Positions 52,501-63,769 of a stretch of 64,000 nucleotides of DNA are shown in pieces. The position numbers and the translations under genes are program-made. The DNA is from Apostichopus japonicus. Taxonomy: Eukaryota > Echinodermata > Holothuroidea > Aspidochirotida > Stichopodidae. A model generated the notes under the pieces. It was given only the letters and a program-made list of their open reading frames with translations, made no database searches and was not told the DNA's origin. Each line of letters begins with the position of its first letter. The stretch's first letter is position 1. The stretch is from contig NC_092569.1 in the NCBI RefSeq assembly GCF_037975245.1, forward strand, positions 16,724,001 through 16,788,000, written 5' to 3'.

Positions 52501-55378
52501 TCATATGAATACCTTTCAATCCATTTGACCATAAAAACATTAAATGTTAATGATTTTCACTTTCGGACGATATTAGTACTATTAATTCATTCCATAAACT
52601 CATAACTTCTTTCGTTAGTCATATTAACACAAATTTGGGGAACTTTTGAAGGAATTCGAGTCACACTGTGCTCACATAGCACATATAAAACACTACCTTC
52701 ACAGACACGTCATGCATTTCGTCCATATTGGTGTGGTTACCAATAATTTCACTGGAGATGTAACAATCAGTTGGTATCGCTATGGGGAGTTGATTAAAAT
52801 AACATATATTAATAGAAAAATTCGTAGGGTTACACAATGTAGGCTAGAACTGAAGACATTCTTGTAGAAATAACGGTATGCTGTATAAAGTTAACATATG
52901 ATTCCACATGAAAAGGATATCATGTCTTTGTGTTTTGTATCCAATTGCTTAGGGGACTGTATGACTGGTACAAACATGACTTTTAGCTTAACGTTTAGAA
53001 ATTTGGCACACATTATTGGGCAGTTTGAGATTATAGTTCAAAACACAGGTACGATCACAATCCGTACAAAAAAAATATATATATATTTATAGTACAAAAT
53101 ACCACAGTATTACAAGTGTCAATCTTCTAAAACAAAGATGTCCTCTCATACACCCTGTGTTCCCCACTATAGGTAAATAACACGAATTGGCTGAATCATT
53201 AGTTACAGTGTGCCTATTATAACGCTAGTCCTAACATCTACATTCTCAGCCGATACTCATAGCTGGTACAGCAACTACTGCTCGCGTCTCACAACCGTGC
53301 GAGAGTAATTACTATTTTGTGTTCGTAACATGTTTAACATATGTTACAGGACATGAACAGTACTTACTGTACGCTATGGGTATCGGGTCGTATGATATTC
53401 TGCGTTACATATGAAGTAGATATTTGCACGAGTAACAAACGTGTTTATTTCTACCTGAAAAAAAAAACAACACAATGCAATCCATCACATGCTATAGAAT
53501 AATTGTTAGTTGCTCATTTTAGCACATGTTAAGTGAATGAGTATGTACTAGGCCTATACACCCAAAATCGTTAAGAATACAATCAACTAAAAAGTATATA
53601 ATGATAACAAAATCGTACCCTGCCGTATGCTGTTTCCTTATCTCTTGCCTTTGGTTGTTGGATCGATGAGTTAGAATATCGATAATGGCCGTTTCGTCAG
53701 TTCCTTGTATTTTAATGAAAGAAATTAATTTAAAATGTGATAACAGGAATCAGATTTACCATACCACTTAAATTTAGTCGGACATATTTGGTTAACGGGC
53801 ATTAGGTTTTATGCGTATGACTGCCATACTTGTATAAACTTACCCTCTCCTCCCCTACCCCCTACTTATCCCTTTCCTTCTCCCCTATAAAGATGGTTTA
53901 CCTAAAAAAAAATTTTTGACCAGCCGCTTTTTTTTTTACGAAATATCATTTTGATTACTCGTATTCAATTATATGGCTTTGCTCATGTCAAAACCAATTC
54001 AGTAACGTTTAATAATTTAACTACGTGCTATTGAATGCAATGAGCCATTTCTTGAAGTAGGTGAAATTTGAACTGCTATAAATACAGTGATTTCAAAGTT
54101 CAGAAAAGTAAATATCCAATTAGTCACCCATTCCTTTCATAGCTTTCCTGAGGATTACAACGTCGGCATCTTTATCAAAGTTCGGTTCTTCTCCAACACA
54201 GGGCTGCATGGAATTGATAAATAATGCAAGAAATGATTGGATATATCATGTTTTGGTTTGTTATTGGAAACTTTATCAAATTGAAATCACGGTGGCTGAA
54301 AATTCATTGCTTAACAAAATTGCTTGAAGCTGGCATTTCCAACAGACTTTAGTGCAAATTCATACTATCATAGTATTTTATATTGAAAACACTTCAGAGG
54401 ATTGTTTAGTGCATCTGGGAAGACAGAGATAAAGGTTAGGTTATAAAGCTTTTAAACTTGTAAACATATTTTGTTTTCCTCTTCTTGTCATACTTGGATC
54501 ATGCATCCACATGTGAAAAGCAATGTATCTACCAAAAATTGCATTTTAATGAAACACAGAGAAAAATAGCCAATCATGCAAAGAAAATGAAAATATGTTA
54601 ATAAATCATTCAGAACATTATAATTGAAAAAATGCTTGCCAAGAACATCTAACATGATAACATCGCTGAAATACTAGACCTACTTCTGCTATACTTTATC
54701 CTCTTCTTGGAGTGAGGAATGATTTAGCCAAAAAAATATGGAGAATTCGATGGTAATAAAATTTAATGATCAAAGTGAATCCCCGTTAGAACCATATACT
54801 TATTAATTATATACTTTAGTATTATAGCACTTAAGGTTACTAAAAAAAACAAAAATCTATAGAATCGAGGTTCATATTGGCTCTGAAGGAAATTTAAAAA
54901 AAAAATAGTCGAATGTGTCAAATCCGCGGGTCTAGTTTTGATGTAAAAATTCTTACGAATCCATACAGCAATCGCAACAGTACAGTAGGAAATGTGTATG
55001 ATTATGAGCAACTAAGTCATTGTTTCACCGGAAACAAATGTGGTGCAACGCAAGAATCAGATTCAAACGTGACCATGTCGTTTAACATATCGGCAGCAAC
55101 TAATATTTATAAACTATAAAGGAATTCAGTCAATGGCATTGTATTGTACATGGGTTTGACTGCCTTTACGCCTTGTCCATAGTTTCTACTATTCGTATCA
55201 AAGCTATTCAACAAAGGCTTATTACAGCCTAGAAATATTATTCATACCAACTGTTTTATTATTCATTCATTTGCTTACGTCACCCCTCTGCAAATATATT
55301 GAATGACTTTCAAACAGTTGAACTTTTCTACTGGTACTTTTTGCCTGAACTTATACAACTTACCTTTAATGCAGCCAT
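40059..55378 (-). CDS. annexin C-gene: canonical four-repeat annexin with all calcium sites, 317 aa, 12 coding exons
   Basis: Exons in transcript order: 55378-55364, 54203-54128, 53703-53609, 52258-52145, 49885-49829, 45827-45794, 45201-45122, 43733-43665, 43179-43078, 41784-41709, 41167-41055, 40181-40059. The joined frame is 317 codons, the usual core annexin length. Type II calcium motifs are present in every repeat: GMGTDE (29-34, cap E71), GVGTDE (101-106, cap E143), FGTDE (186-190, cap E227) and GAGTNE (260-265, cap D302), each cap 39 residues after the Thr. Typical helices show as THRSNNQRQEI and VTRSWSQLRCL. The head is only MAALK plus a short linker, and the protein ends LIRE. Exon 3 needs a poor donor (gttatc) to keep frame and the standard 95-nt size. 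This gene is the best candidate for the ancestral calcium-dependent membrane-binding function. Confidence 0.93.
43187..43262. repeat. GA-rich (GAGAGAGGTG)n tract at a gene C acceptor
   Basis: The purine run starts about eight bases from the exon 9 acceptor. On the transcript strand it forms a long CT tract, that is, an extended polypyrimidine tract. Confidence 0.85.
46723..48012. repeat. tandem satellite, ten units of 129 bp, in intron 5 of gene C
   Basis: GTACATTGGG recurs every 129 bp (46841, 46970, 47099 and on). Each unit has TTATACTGATTTATACTGAT and the inverted partner ACAGTATAAACTGATCA, so every unit can form a stem. Total length is exactly ten units. Confidence 0.92.
48765..49010. 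mobile_element. palindromic MITE, copy 3 (intron 5 of gene C)
   Basis: It shares CACACAGAGAACACAGTTACT, CAGTTCTTACTGTAAT and GCACAATCCAGT with the copy at 26.5 kb but has lost the GGTAGCATGTGC half of one stem. Confidence 0.6.
49523..49587. repeat. (TA)n microsatellite in intron 5 of gene C
   Basis: TA run with three short interruptions. Confidence 0.9.
50150..50960. mobile_element. foldback-type element of about 0.8 kb in intron 4 of gene C
   Basis: The outer arms GATGCAAACAGGGGTGTGAT (from 50162) and ATGACATCACACCTGTTTGC (from 50926) are complementary. The inner arms AAAGGATTGGTTCAGGTG (50242) and ACTGAACCAATCCTTT (50789) are too, and the pairing continues through the AAGAGCAC / CTCTTTCA stretches. 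No coding sequence. Confidence 0.65.
53609..53703 (-). CDS. gene C exon 3 with non-consensus donor
   Basis: The exon starts after acag-type acceptor tacaag and carries TDETAIIDILTHRSNNQRQE. The better-looking donor gtacga lies 10 nt inside the exon and would shift the frame. Only the weak gttatc at 53608-53603 gives 95 nt, the same size as gene B exon 3, and phase 0 into DLIADLKKEL. The last residues (IRKQHTAGYDF) match the usual IKxAYxxxYGK poorly, which may reflect a local change or a small assembly error. Confidence 0.65.
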
Positions 55379-56369
55379 AGTTTTCTTGATATTGATGGAG
55401 TTCAAAAAATAACTTGTTCGTGGACCTGTTGATTATGGGGATAGTCAAAGCAGACCACTCAACACATACTAACGTTGATCTTCTAAACAGGTTAATTCTG
55501 GCCCTTTGGACTCTAAATCCCCTTCGCAAATTACGAACGGTGTTTGGGGTTTTACTATTAATTATCTGTTACAGCTTATTTTAGCTATTTGTTTGCATGA
55601 AGCTAAGTCGTACACGGCTAAGTAAATATTGACGTAACTTGAGATTCAAATCAGATTCTGTTTAAACTAGTTTATTCATTCAATTATATTGGTAATCTTG
55701 TTAGAGATGTAACCAGTGTTAGTATAACGCAGAATGCACCCCTGATGGTCAACTTTGAGAAAATAATATATTGTGAATATCGCTTTCCTTTGTCATTGTT
55801 TACTTTTATCATAACAACAGTTTATATCAAGCTCCATGTTATGATAGGTTATTTATTCATATATTTTTCAGTACTGTATTAGCATAGTACCGACGAATTG
55901 TGACACGAGATTTTCAACGATGGCCAGTCCCAGTTACAAATTTCCATAATTGATAAATTCCAGGTTTTCTGGGACAAATGCCTTGTCTATCAGAAAAAAA
56001 ATCTAAGAAACAATAACTGGACCAGCTTTTTAACCCCCATCTAGGATATAGACTCGCCGGATGTTCTAGGTGTAAACCAAGTTTCACTATACGATCTAGC
56101 TAGACACTGTGTATTTCTCTTTGACTCTATACACACGGTAAACAATGTTACAAAGTGTCACAATTTAAGACTTCAGCAAATATTACAACATCAATCCAAC
56201 AGTTTTGTTATATTTGAGTTGATTAAATCACTATGTATGTGCGTATGACAACAAGTATATCCGTACATATAATATTTTAATTATTGCCAAAACTTATTAT
56301 ATTTTTAGGCCTGGCACATACTCATTCATAGCATGCGCTAACAAGTTTAAGTAACATTTATTCTTTAGC
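55379..56369. other. upstream region of gene C
   Basis: AT-rich, no repeat or exon recognised. It is expected to hold the gene C promoter; a short non-coding 5' exon cannot be excluded. Confidence 0.4.
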
Positions 56370-57289
56370 ACGTGAGGATTGCATGGTGTTGTTGACATAC
56401 CCAGTTTAGCACGTGAAGGATTGAATGGTGCTGTTGACATACCCAGTTTAGCACGTAATGGATTGCATTGTGTTGTTGACATACCCAGTTTAGCACGTGA
56501 AGGATTGAATGGTTTTGTTGACATACCCAGTTTAGCACGTAATGGATTGTATGGTGTTGTTGACGTACCCAGTTTAGCACGTGAAGGATTGAATGGTGTT
56601 GTTGACGTACCCAGTTTAGCACGTGAAGGATTGAATGGTTTTGTTGACGTACCCAGTTTAGCACGTAATGGATTGCATTGTGTTGTTGACATACCCAGTT
56701 TAGCACGTGAAGGATTGAATGGTGTTGTTGACATACCCAGTTTAGCACGTGAAGGATTGAATGGTTTTGTTGACGTACCCAGTTTAGCACGTTAATGTTT
56801 GAATGATGTTGTTGACATACTCAGTTTAGCACGTGATGGATTGAATGGTTTTGTTGACGTACCCAGTTTAGCACGTTAATGATTGAATGATGTTGTTGAC
56901 ATACCCAGTTTAGCACGTGATGGATTGAATGGTGTTGTTGACATACCCAGTTTAGCACGTGAAGGATTGAATGGTTTTGTTGACATACCCAGTTTAGCAC
57001 GTGAAGGATTGAATGGTGTTGTTGACATACCCAGTTTAGCACGTGAAGGATTGAATGGTGTTGTTGACATACCCAGTTTAGCACGTGAAGGATTGAATGG
57101 TGTTGTTGACATACCCAGTTTAGCACGTGAAGGATTGAATGGTGTTGTTGACGTACCCAGTTTAGCACGTGAAGGATTGAATGGTGTTGTTGACGTACCC
57201 AGTTTAGCACGTGAAGGATTGAATGGTGTTGTTGACATACCCAGTTTAGCACGTAATGGATTGCATTGTGTTGTTGACATACCCATTTG
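56370..57289. repeat. 42-bp minisatellite, about 22 units, between genes C and D
   Basis: The unit contains GTTGTTGACATACCCAGTTT and AGCACGTGAAGGATTGAATG. As 42 is a multiple of three and the unit lacks stops in several frames, long frames appear on both strands (for example VDIPSLAREGLNGV repeating on plus; KLGMSTTPFNPSRA on minus). There is no splice or start context that supports a protein. Two interruptions (CACGTTAATG) near 56790-56885 break the plus frame. Confidence 0.92.
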
Positions 57290-59087
57290 CAGGCTATTCA
57301 AGGGGACCATGTATGCTCGGGAAAGCTAAATATTGATAGGCTAGGCTTCACTGCCAACAACGTATGGAGGCTATTATTAGTATATTTCTTATGTCCCAGC
57401 AAGGGGACCTCTAGAGGTATCGAATCAAGCAAGTAGGATTCGAGAGATACAATTAGTTTTTGATCACTTTCAAATACTATTTCGCAACAACCGGTTCTAA
57501 GAAGTGGCTGCATTGATTCTTCGTACGTATCCAACTACTTTAAATTCAACTTCGTAACGGTGTTAACAGTGTTAACAATGTAACCCTTCAAAAGCATGAC
57601 TCATTTGACCTTGCTTGAACTATTATAAAAAGCAAGCTGCCTTCTTCCTGCAGTAAGAAACACAGGAAAAGTTCAGTGTTTCAAAGACAACTTCCACTCC
57701 ATGTCAAGGACGACTCGAAATAGATTACATTGTTAATGTTATAAATACAACAGCCGTCGATTTGATGATCAATGTGAAATATTGGTTGCTTTGTGTCCAA
57801 TTGTATTAATTTAAACATGTAAAAGCAAACCAAAATATTTTATCAGCTCCACACTGGAGTAATCAGTAAAATCGAAAATTGTAAATAAAGACAAATGTTC
57901 TTTCTCACCATTATATTGCTCATGTTTACCAGTAAGAAACAGGTTCCATCACCGAAAGTTACGTGCACATCGATTGTAAAAATGGTTTCTTAATCTTTTA
58001 AGCGTTAAATGTGAAAGTTAGCAAATATTAAAGAAGTCAATGTTGAATAAAGTACCGTACAAATTAATACAGGTGTATCGTATTATAATCATAATACAAA
58101 TATATCCATTATAACATACAAAAGACATTGAAACACCGTTTTTAACAACTATTACAATGCTATAAATTTTATTTTACTGTTTTCCAGTGTTATTTGCTAA
58201 CCTCGAACTTAAATCAAATACAAATTGTACCGCCAAAAATGATTTTCACTTGATTTTATTTAATAATAGAATAAATTTTTCTTTGACAATTTTATATTGT
58301 TCCATTATGATTATAATTGTTATGCTGACAATTTCTAGTTATTAACGTAAAGTTAGCGTTGGTTTTTTTTCACTAATTATATCTTTATCTCCATAACATC
58401 TTTAATTTTATAATATTTTGTAATTTCAATTTGTCGAAAATAAAACAACTAATTGAAATGAATAACAACATTAGGTGATAAAACCAGAAAATATTAAAGC
58501 TTATAATATTTACAGTGAGCATATCTTTAACATTCAATATTAAAAATAAAGGTGCAAAAATTAACTAGAAAAATTGTGCATTTCAGTAAATAATTGGAAA
58601 GACGTCTCTAAAACCACCGACACACAACGGGAATAATACTTTATCTAGCATTATAAAGTAGTCATATTTCATTTGAAAGGGTTATATTTAATTGGAATGT
58701 CTTAACATGTGGAAGAACTGAAAAGTTATAAATTGGTATTCGTCATAAGATTGTTTTGTTTGTACCATATTTTAATATTGAAGGCCACTCTCTGGTAATA
58801 TTTTGTTGTCTTAATTGTTGCTGTTCTGTTTAAGAGGTAAATGTACAACATTAGCATAACTGTATTCGATGGTTAGAAATAAATACATTTTGGATTTAAT
58901 ATTACAATGATTCTTTCATGGCTGACTTTATTTCGAGAAAAAAAAAACTGGCCGTTGTAATCTAAATTTAACATTAACTCCCATATCTTAGTTTTGTTAT
59001 CTTTCTTTGTGTGCATAAAATATATTGATGGTAATGTGCGGTAAGGAAGAACTTCTATATACTTGATAAAGTACTCGACATATGAAA
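57290..59087. other. 3' flank of gene D
   Basis: Very AT-rich with no coding signal. It contains the gene D polyadenylation candidate at 58927. Confidence 0.5.
58927..58932 (-). promoter_or_regulatory. candidate polyadenylation signal of gene D (AATAAA)
   Basis: AATAAA on the minus strand sits about 155 nt beyond the gene D stop codon. Confidence 0.4.
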
Positions 59088-62000
59088 TTAATTTGTTGCC
59101 GCTACCTCTGGCCCGACAAGAGCAATCAATAAGTTTCCGTAATCGCCAGATGTGTCGTCACGGATAAAGCTCTGCAGGGAACAATTAAACGTCTGCTGGA
59201 AGGTGTCAGCGATGTTTCCCAAATCAGACTGTTTAATTGAAGAAAATGAATCGAAAGTTGATTTGTAGTTGATATCTAATCGAAAGCTATACCCGTAGAT
59301 GTAAACCAAACCCATCAATTTAATTTAATTTAAGTACAACAAGTATAAAAAAAAATTAAGAATAGTGTACGATATATGGCCCCTTTATAGAAATACCGCC
59401 CGATATACAGAGAGAACACAGTCACTACTTTACATCTTAGACATTTTGAACCACAGTAAAGACCGGATCGTGCTATTTATCGGTAGCATGTGCTAGTATA
59501 ATTACTAGATGTTTCAAATTTATCAGTACGATCCAGCTTATTACTGTGTTACAAAACTTTAAAATTTTACAGAAGTTACTGTATCGGTTGGCATTACGGT
59601 AAAAAAAAATGTAGAATTCACTGTGTTCGCTTAAGGTAATTGTGTGCATTACGTAACATAAAATAAAAACTACATTATGAGAATGGCTTGCATCATTGTC
59701 ACATATGGAAAGAGATTATTCGTAGAAAATCCAATTGACAAGGCTAGGATTTCAGACATTACATACCTCACATCTAAAGACAATGATATAAATCAGCTTG
59801 CTGTCGTTTGTTCCGATCCCTTTCATTGATTGGTAAAGTTGCTTTGCAAAATACATCCAGTGATCCTGTGCTGCTTCAACTGCAGTATGAAATAAACGGA
59901 AACGTATATTTTTAACAGGAACACTATTATAAAATCTCTTTTGATCAGTCAGTTCAAGGAGAACTATCAAGCTAGTCAGGAGTTTCGGATCAAGCAGATC
60001 ATTCTGTTCATCTCGGTCCAGTTGGTGATGGTTGTCAGATAGGACACGAACGAGATAGGCCATGTCAACTGATTTAATCAGGTCGCACACCTCGACCACT
60101 TCGGTTATTCCGGTAGATCACATTGGTCCTGTCAATCAGCTCGTGCAGGTGGACAATGTCGTACAGTTGAGCGGTCAAGTCGGACCGGCATGACTGATGG
60201 ATCCGGTTCGACGTGTCAATCAGATCAACTAGATCAAACAAGTTGGCTTTGTGTGGTTCGCAGTGGCGTAGCTACGGGGGGGGGGGGGGCCTGGGGGGCC
60301 GAGGCCCCCCCATGAAAACGGCTGGCCCCCCCCCCCCCCCACTGGCCCCCCACTGGGAATGGGGTAAAAAAAAATGTAAAAAAAAAATAAGTGCGATTCA
60401 CTAATATTTTTTGTTCAATAATTTGGGAAATAGAGTTACACAATTTTCTCGTCTGTATATCTGGTAGAATAAGAATAATACAATATCTGTAGTAATCATG
60501 AGAATGGTCACACAGCATGGCATGGCAATGGTCGATGCGACCATACACCACGAACCTTGTTGTGCTGCGCGATATCGATATCTGCTGAATATGTTCAGTG
60601 CTTCCACCTAGCGCAACAATCTATCAAAAGATTGGCACCGTTTGTACTGAGCCGAGGTATCAGGTATTCATATATTGCCTCGAGTCAAATGAATATATGC
60701 AGGTGCGGATCCAGGGGGTCCAGGGGGTCCGGACCCCCCCCCTGCTCTTGGCCAAAAAAAAAAGAGGAAAAAAAGAGAAAAAAAAAGAGAGAGAAAAAAT
60801 AATTAAATTAAACGCCAATTTTAAACATGTAGGACGTCAGAAAAGCGGTTATCCTCACAAGTCAGCCAGGTGTGTCTTTTCCGTCAAATGAACTATAGTG
60901 TGCACGCGTGCTACACGTGCCAAAAATATCTTACAATCTCAATTTTCAGACAGAAAAGTTTCAAAATTGAGGTGGTGTTCAAATTTTTTTGGGCGGTGAT
61001 GTTACAGAGCGGTAGGCTGCTAGGATGCGCTAACGAATTTTTCATGAGCAAACCCCTCACCCTTCCAGAATCCTGGATCCGGCCCTGCATCAAACAGTGG
61101 TGACGGAACGGGAGGGGACTTGGGGCTAAAGGCATTATGATTTTTGTATCATCTCAACTCATCTGATATGTAATACCATATTTCATAGATTGTTTTTTTT
61201 TCTCATCAATTGAGAAATTGCAGACATGAGATCCATTTTTTCAGGCTAGGTACATGCAGCTTAGAATACTCGGGAAGTGCCGTTCCCGGCCATCTGGGGG
61301 GTTTGTAAAGCCAAAAATTTTCTTGTACGCTCCGCGCCAACCGATGATGGCGCTCCGCTTAGATAGTCTTACGTTCAGGCGCGGCTGGACCAGTCAGATC
61401 CCCCCTGTCACAAACCCTGCATCCGCCTCTGATATGTCATTGAATATTCCACAAAACTACTTATTTTATGCCCACGAAACTGTCGAAACATGATTTTCCA
61501 CTACTGGTAGAGATATAAAATATTGGTAATTCTGAAATTCCTGCAAATATGCGGCTATGCCTGTTCACTACTCACTACTGTATCGCCTTAAAAAATGATG
61601 AGTGGAAATTATTTCTCCAGGACCATATCGTATCGTGGGTATTGAGTGCGTCTGATGTACGAACGTACGTAGTACGTCTATGATGATATGCACTGTACTG
61701 TACTGATAAAAACAGGTGAATTTCACTCCATGGGAGTGATCACTGAGCACATTCCGGTATAAGAGTGAATTTCCACTCCATTGGAGTAAATCTTGACTCC
61801 TAATAGAGTTATATTCACTCATATTAGGAGTGAAGGATAACTCCAATAGAGTTAAATTTCACTCTTAATTTGAAGTGCGCCGAGTGATCACCCCAATGGA
61901 ATGAAATCCACTCATTTGTTTTTAGAGTGTTGCTAGATATATGAAGAAGAAATTTACATACCAATACATGTTATCGGTCATCGATTGGCACAAAAACCCA

Positions 62001-63769
62001 GATTCTGATGACAGCTACCTCAAAAAACCCAATAAATGGCCTAATTAGCACCGAGCCACCAATGTGGACCATTACCAAAACATCGATGCGTGTTAGTCTT
62101 CCATCCCCTTCCTCTAATGCTATTTAAGTCCACATGTGGGCATATCCTACAAACCTACCGGTAGCCCACAGGGGTTTGAGTTAGGAGAAAGGCCTTGACA
62201 CCTTGAAACGACAAATGATGCCAACTTCCCTCAAGTTAAAAGTCTGGCTGAGTTGGCAAGGCCAGTCAGCATGAAAGAGAATTTTTTTTTTTGCATTTCT
62301 GTCACCAAAGTTGCACATCTTTTTGGTTGCTATTTTGCCTCACAGGTGCCATCTCCTGCGATCTGGGGGTGCTGAAATCTCAAATTTTCTCTGTACGCTC
62401 CGCGCCAACCAAGGTGGCGCTCCGCTTAGATAGTAACCTCCGGCCCCCCCACAAGAAAGAACAGCCCCCCCATGGCCCCCCCACTCAAAAAATCCTAGCT
62501 ACGCCACTGGTGGTTCGGTCAGTCCGTTCGATCAGTCGTATCGATTAGGTCAACCAGACCGTCGAGTTATGTCACTTTATTTCATTCTTTCCATGATGTA
62601 CCCGGTACGTCTTGTCTTCAGTTCGTTTTTCAATATGTATGTAATCTTACCCAAGACTTTGAATCCTTCCCGATAGATTTCCTTCGGTTGGGTTTTCACG
62701 ACCTCTAGCAAGTCCGTGTTGGTCGTCTACATTGATTCAAATATGAGAAAATGTGCTACTAAATAGTATTTCACAGCGTTTAATTAATGAAACATCAATG
62801 TTGATAGCGCACAAAGAATTATGTCTTACAGCACCTTGGCACCATTTAAGTGTGAAATAATAAGACTTTCTTTGCGCGTGAAATATTTATCATAACGAAT
62901 TAATCATCTCTGATATGTCATGAAAGTCATAATCCATTCTACACATAAATTTCATTTTACATTTTTCCTAAGATTTCATTTTTTCATTAACTATATCTGA
63001 TATGACGACTTCAAAATCGGTTATTTGAAATTTAGACGTTTGAAATTTGGAATAAATCCATCTACAATAAATTTCATAATTGATATACCGTCTTATAGGA
63101 GTTGATCACGGCAAAGAGAGCCATTGGGTTATTCTTGAGAAGAAAATCCATCAAAGTGGTATTTTCAGGTGTCCAATCTTCTGCTTTCAACTGAAGGAAA
63201 TGGAAAAGGAAAGAATTTAAGACTAGGCAAAAAGGTTTTTGGTGATACCTGTTTTTAATCGTGTGTAACTCCGTTGCTTGATATACATTTAAAACGCAAA
63301 GGACATTGTAGCCTATTTAGGCCTATACGGATATGTCCAAAACAATCAAAGCATGTCCAACATAATCAAAGCATGTCCAACATAATCAAAGCATGTCCAA
63401 CATAATCAAAGCATGTCCAAAATAATCAAAGCATGTCCAAAATAATCAAAGCATGTCCAAAATAATCAAAGCATGTCCAAAATAATCAAAGCATGTCCAA
63501 AATAATCAAAGCATGTCCAAAATAATCAAAGCATGTCCAAAATAATCAAAGCATGTCCAACATAATAAAAGCATGTCCAACATAATAAAAGCATGTCCAA
63601 CATAATAAAACCATGTCCAACATAATAAAACCATGTCCAACATAATAAAACCATGTCAAAAATATTTAAAGCATGTCTAAATTAATGTTAAACGTGTACG
63701 TACCGAAACCAAAAAGTTGGTGTCGCTTTCAACTTTCTGAGAAGTCAGCGATTGGTTTACGTCGTTGCC
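59088..63769 (-). CDS. annexin D-gene, 3' half only (last five exons, 165 aa visible)
   Basis: Exons in transcript order: 63769-63704, 63190-63089, 62726-62651, 59879-59767, 59228-59088. They equal exons 8-12 of the other genes (66, 102, 76, 113, 141 nt; same phases). The 66-nt exon encodes the repeat 2/3 linker (GNDVNQSLTSQKVE). Repeat 3 starts LKAEDWTPENTTLMDFLL and lacks GxGT, like genes A and B. Repeat 4 has KGIGTNDSKLIYIIVFRCE and its Asp cap in RDDTSGDY, so the type II site is intact. The C-terminus is short (VAATN). The intron between the third and fourth visible exons holds a 2.25-kb hAT-like insertion. Exons 1-7 should lie beyond position 64000. Sequence motifs place D with A and B, not with C. 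Confidence 0.9.
59405..59620. mobile_element. palindromic MITE, copy 4 (last intron of gene D)
   Basis: ACAGAGAGAACACAGTCACT at the left, GGTAGCATGTGCTAGTA in the middle and ACAAAACTTTAAAATTTTAC at the right match the family, with the right terminus decayed. Confidence 0.6.
60700..61087. mobile_element. nested candidate MITE inside the 60.3-62.5 kb element
   Basis: The terminal sequences CAGGTGCGGATCCAGG and CCTGGATCCGGCCCTG are inverted with two mismatches. The neighbouring 8-mers do not match, so the insertion is inferred only from its ends. Confidence 0.45.
61715..61920. mobile_element. palindromic ACTCC/GGAGT MITE
   Basis: The left arm TTTCACTCCATGGGAGTGAT and the right arm ATCACCCCAATGGAATGAAA pair, with further CACTCC/GGAGTG stems between them, so the whole 200 bp can fold. 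It lies inside the larger hAT-like element. Confidence 0.6.
63331..63680. repeat. 20-bp tandem array, about 17 units, in gene D intron
   Basis: GCATGTCCAAAATAATCAAA and variants (CATAATCAAA, CATAATAAAA) repeat in strict 20-bp register. The array ends about 25 bases before the donor of the 66-nt exon (63704). Confidence 0.95.

Larger units (their letters stand above)
60261..62509. mobile_element. hAT-like non-autonomous element, 2249 bp, with exact 8-bp target-site duplication
   Basis: CAGTGGCGTAGCTA opens it and TAGCTACGCCACTG closes it. GTGGTTCG is duplicated at 60253-60260 and 62510-62517. It lies in the intron between exons 10 and 11 of gene D. Inside are a possible nested element (about 60700-61087, ends CAGGTGCGGATCCAGG and CCTGGATCCGGCCCTG), a palindromic MITE (61715-61920) and two inverted copies of the TATCTAAGCGGAGCGCC cassette. 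No transposase frame was found. Confidence 0.85.

Noticed and set aside
53609-53703. Gene C as a frameshifted pseudogene
   Set aside because: Using the weak in-frame donor restores the exact 95-nt exon length and phase; all other exons and all four calcium motifs are intact.
56297-57329. Repetitive proteins of 138-148 residues on both strands
   Set aside because: They arise from a 42-bp minisatellite whose length is a multiple of three; simultaneous openness in many frames argues against coding.
63331-63680. CRISPR-like regular array
   Set aside because: Units are directly adjacent 20-mers without unique spacers, in an animal gene intron.
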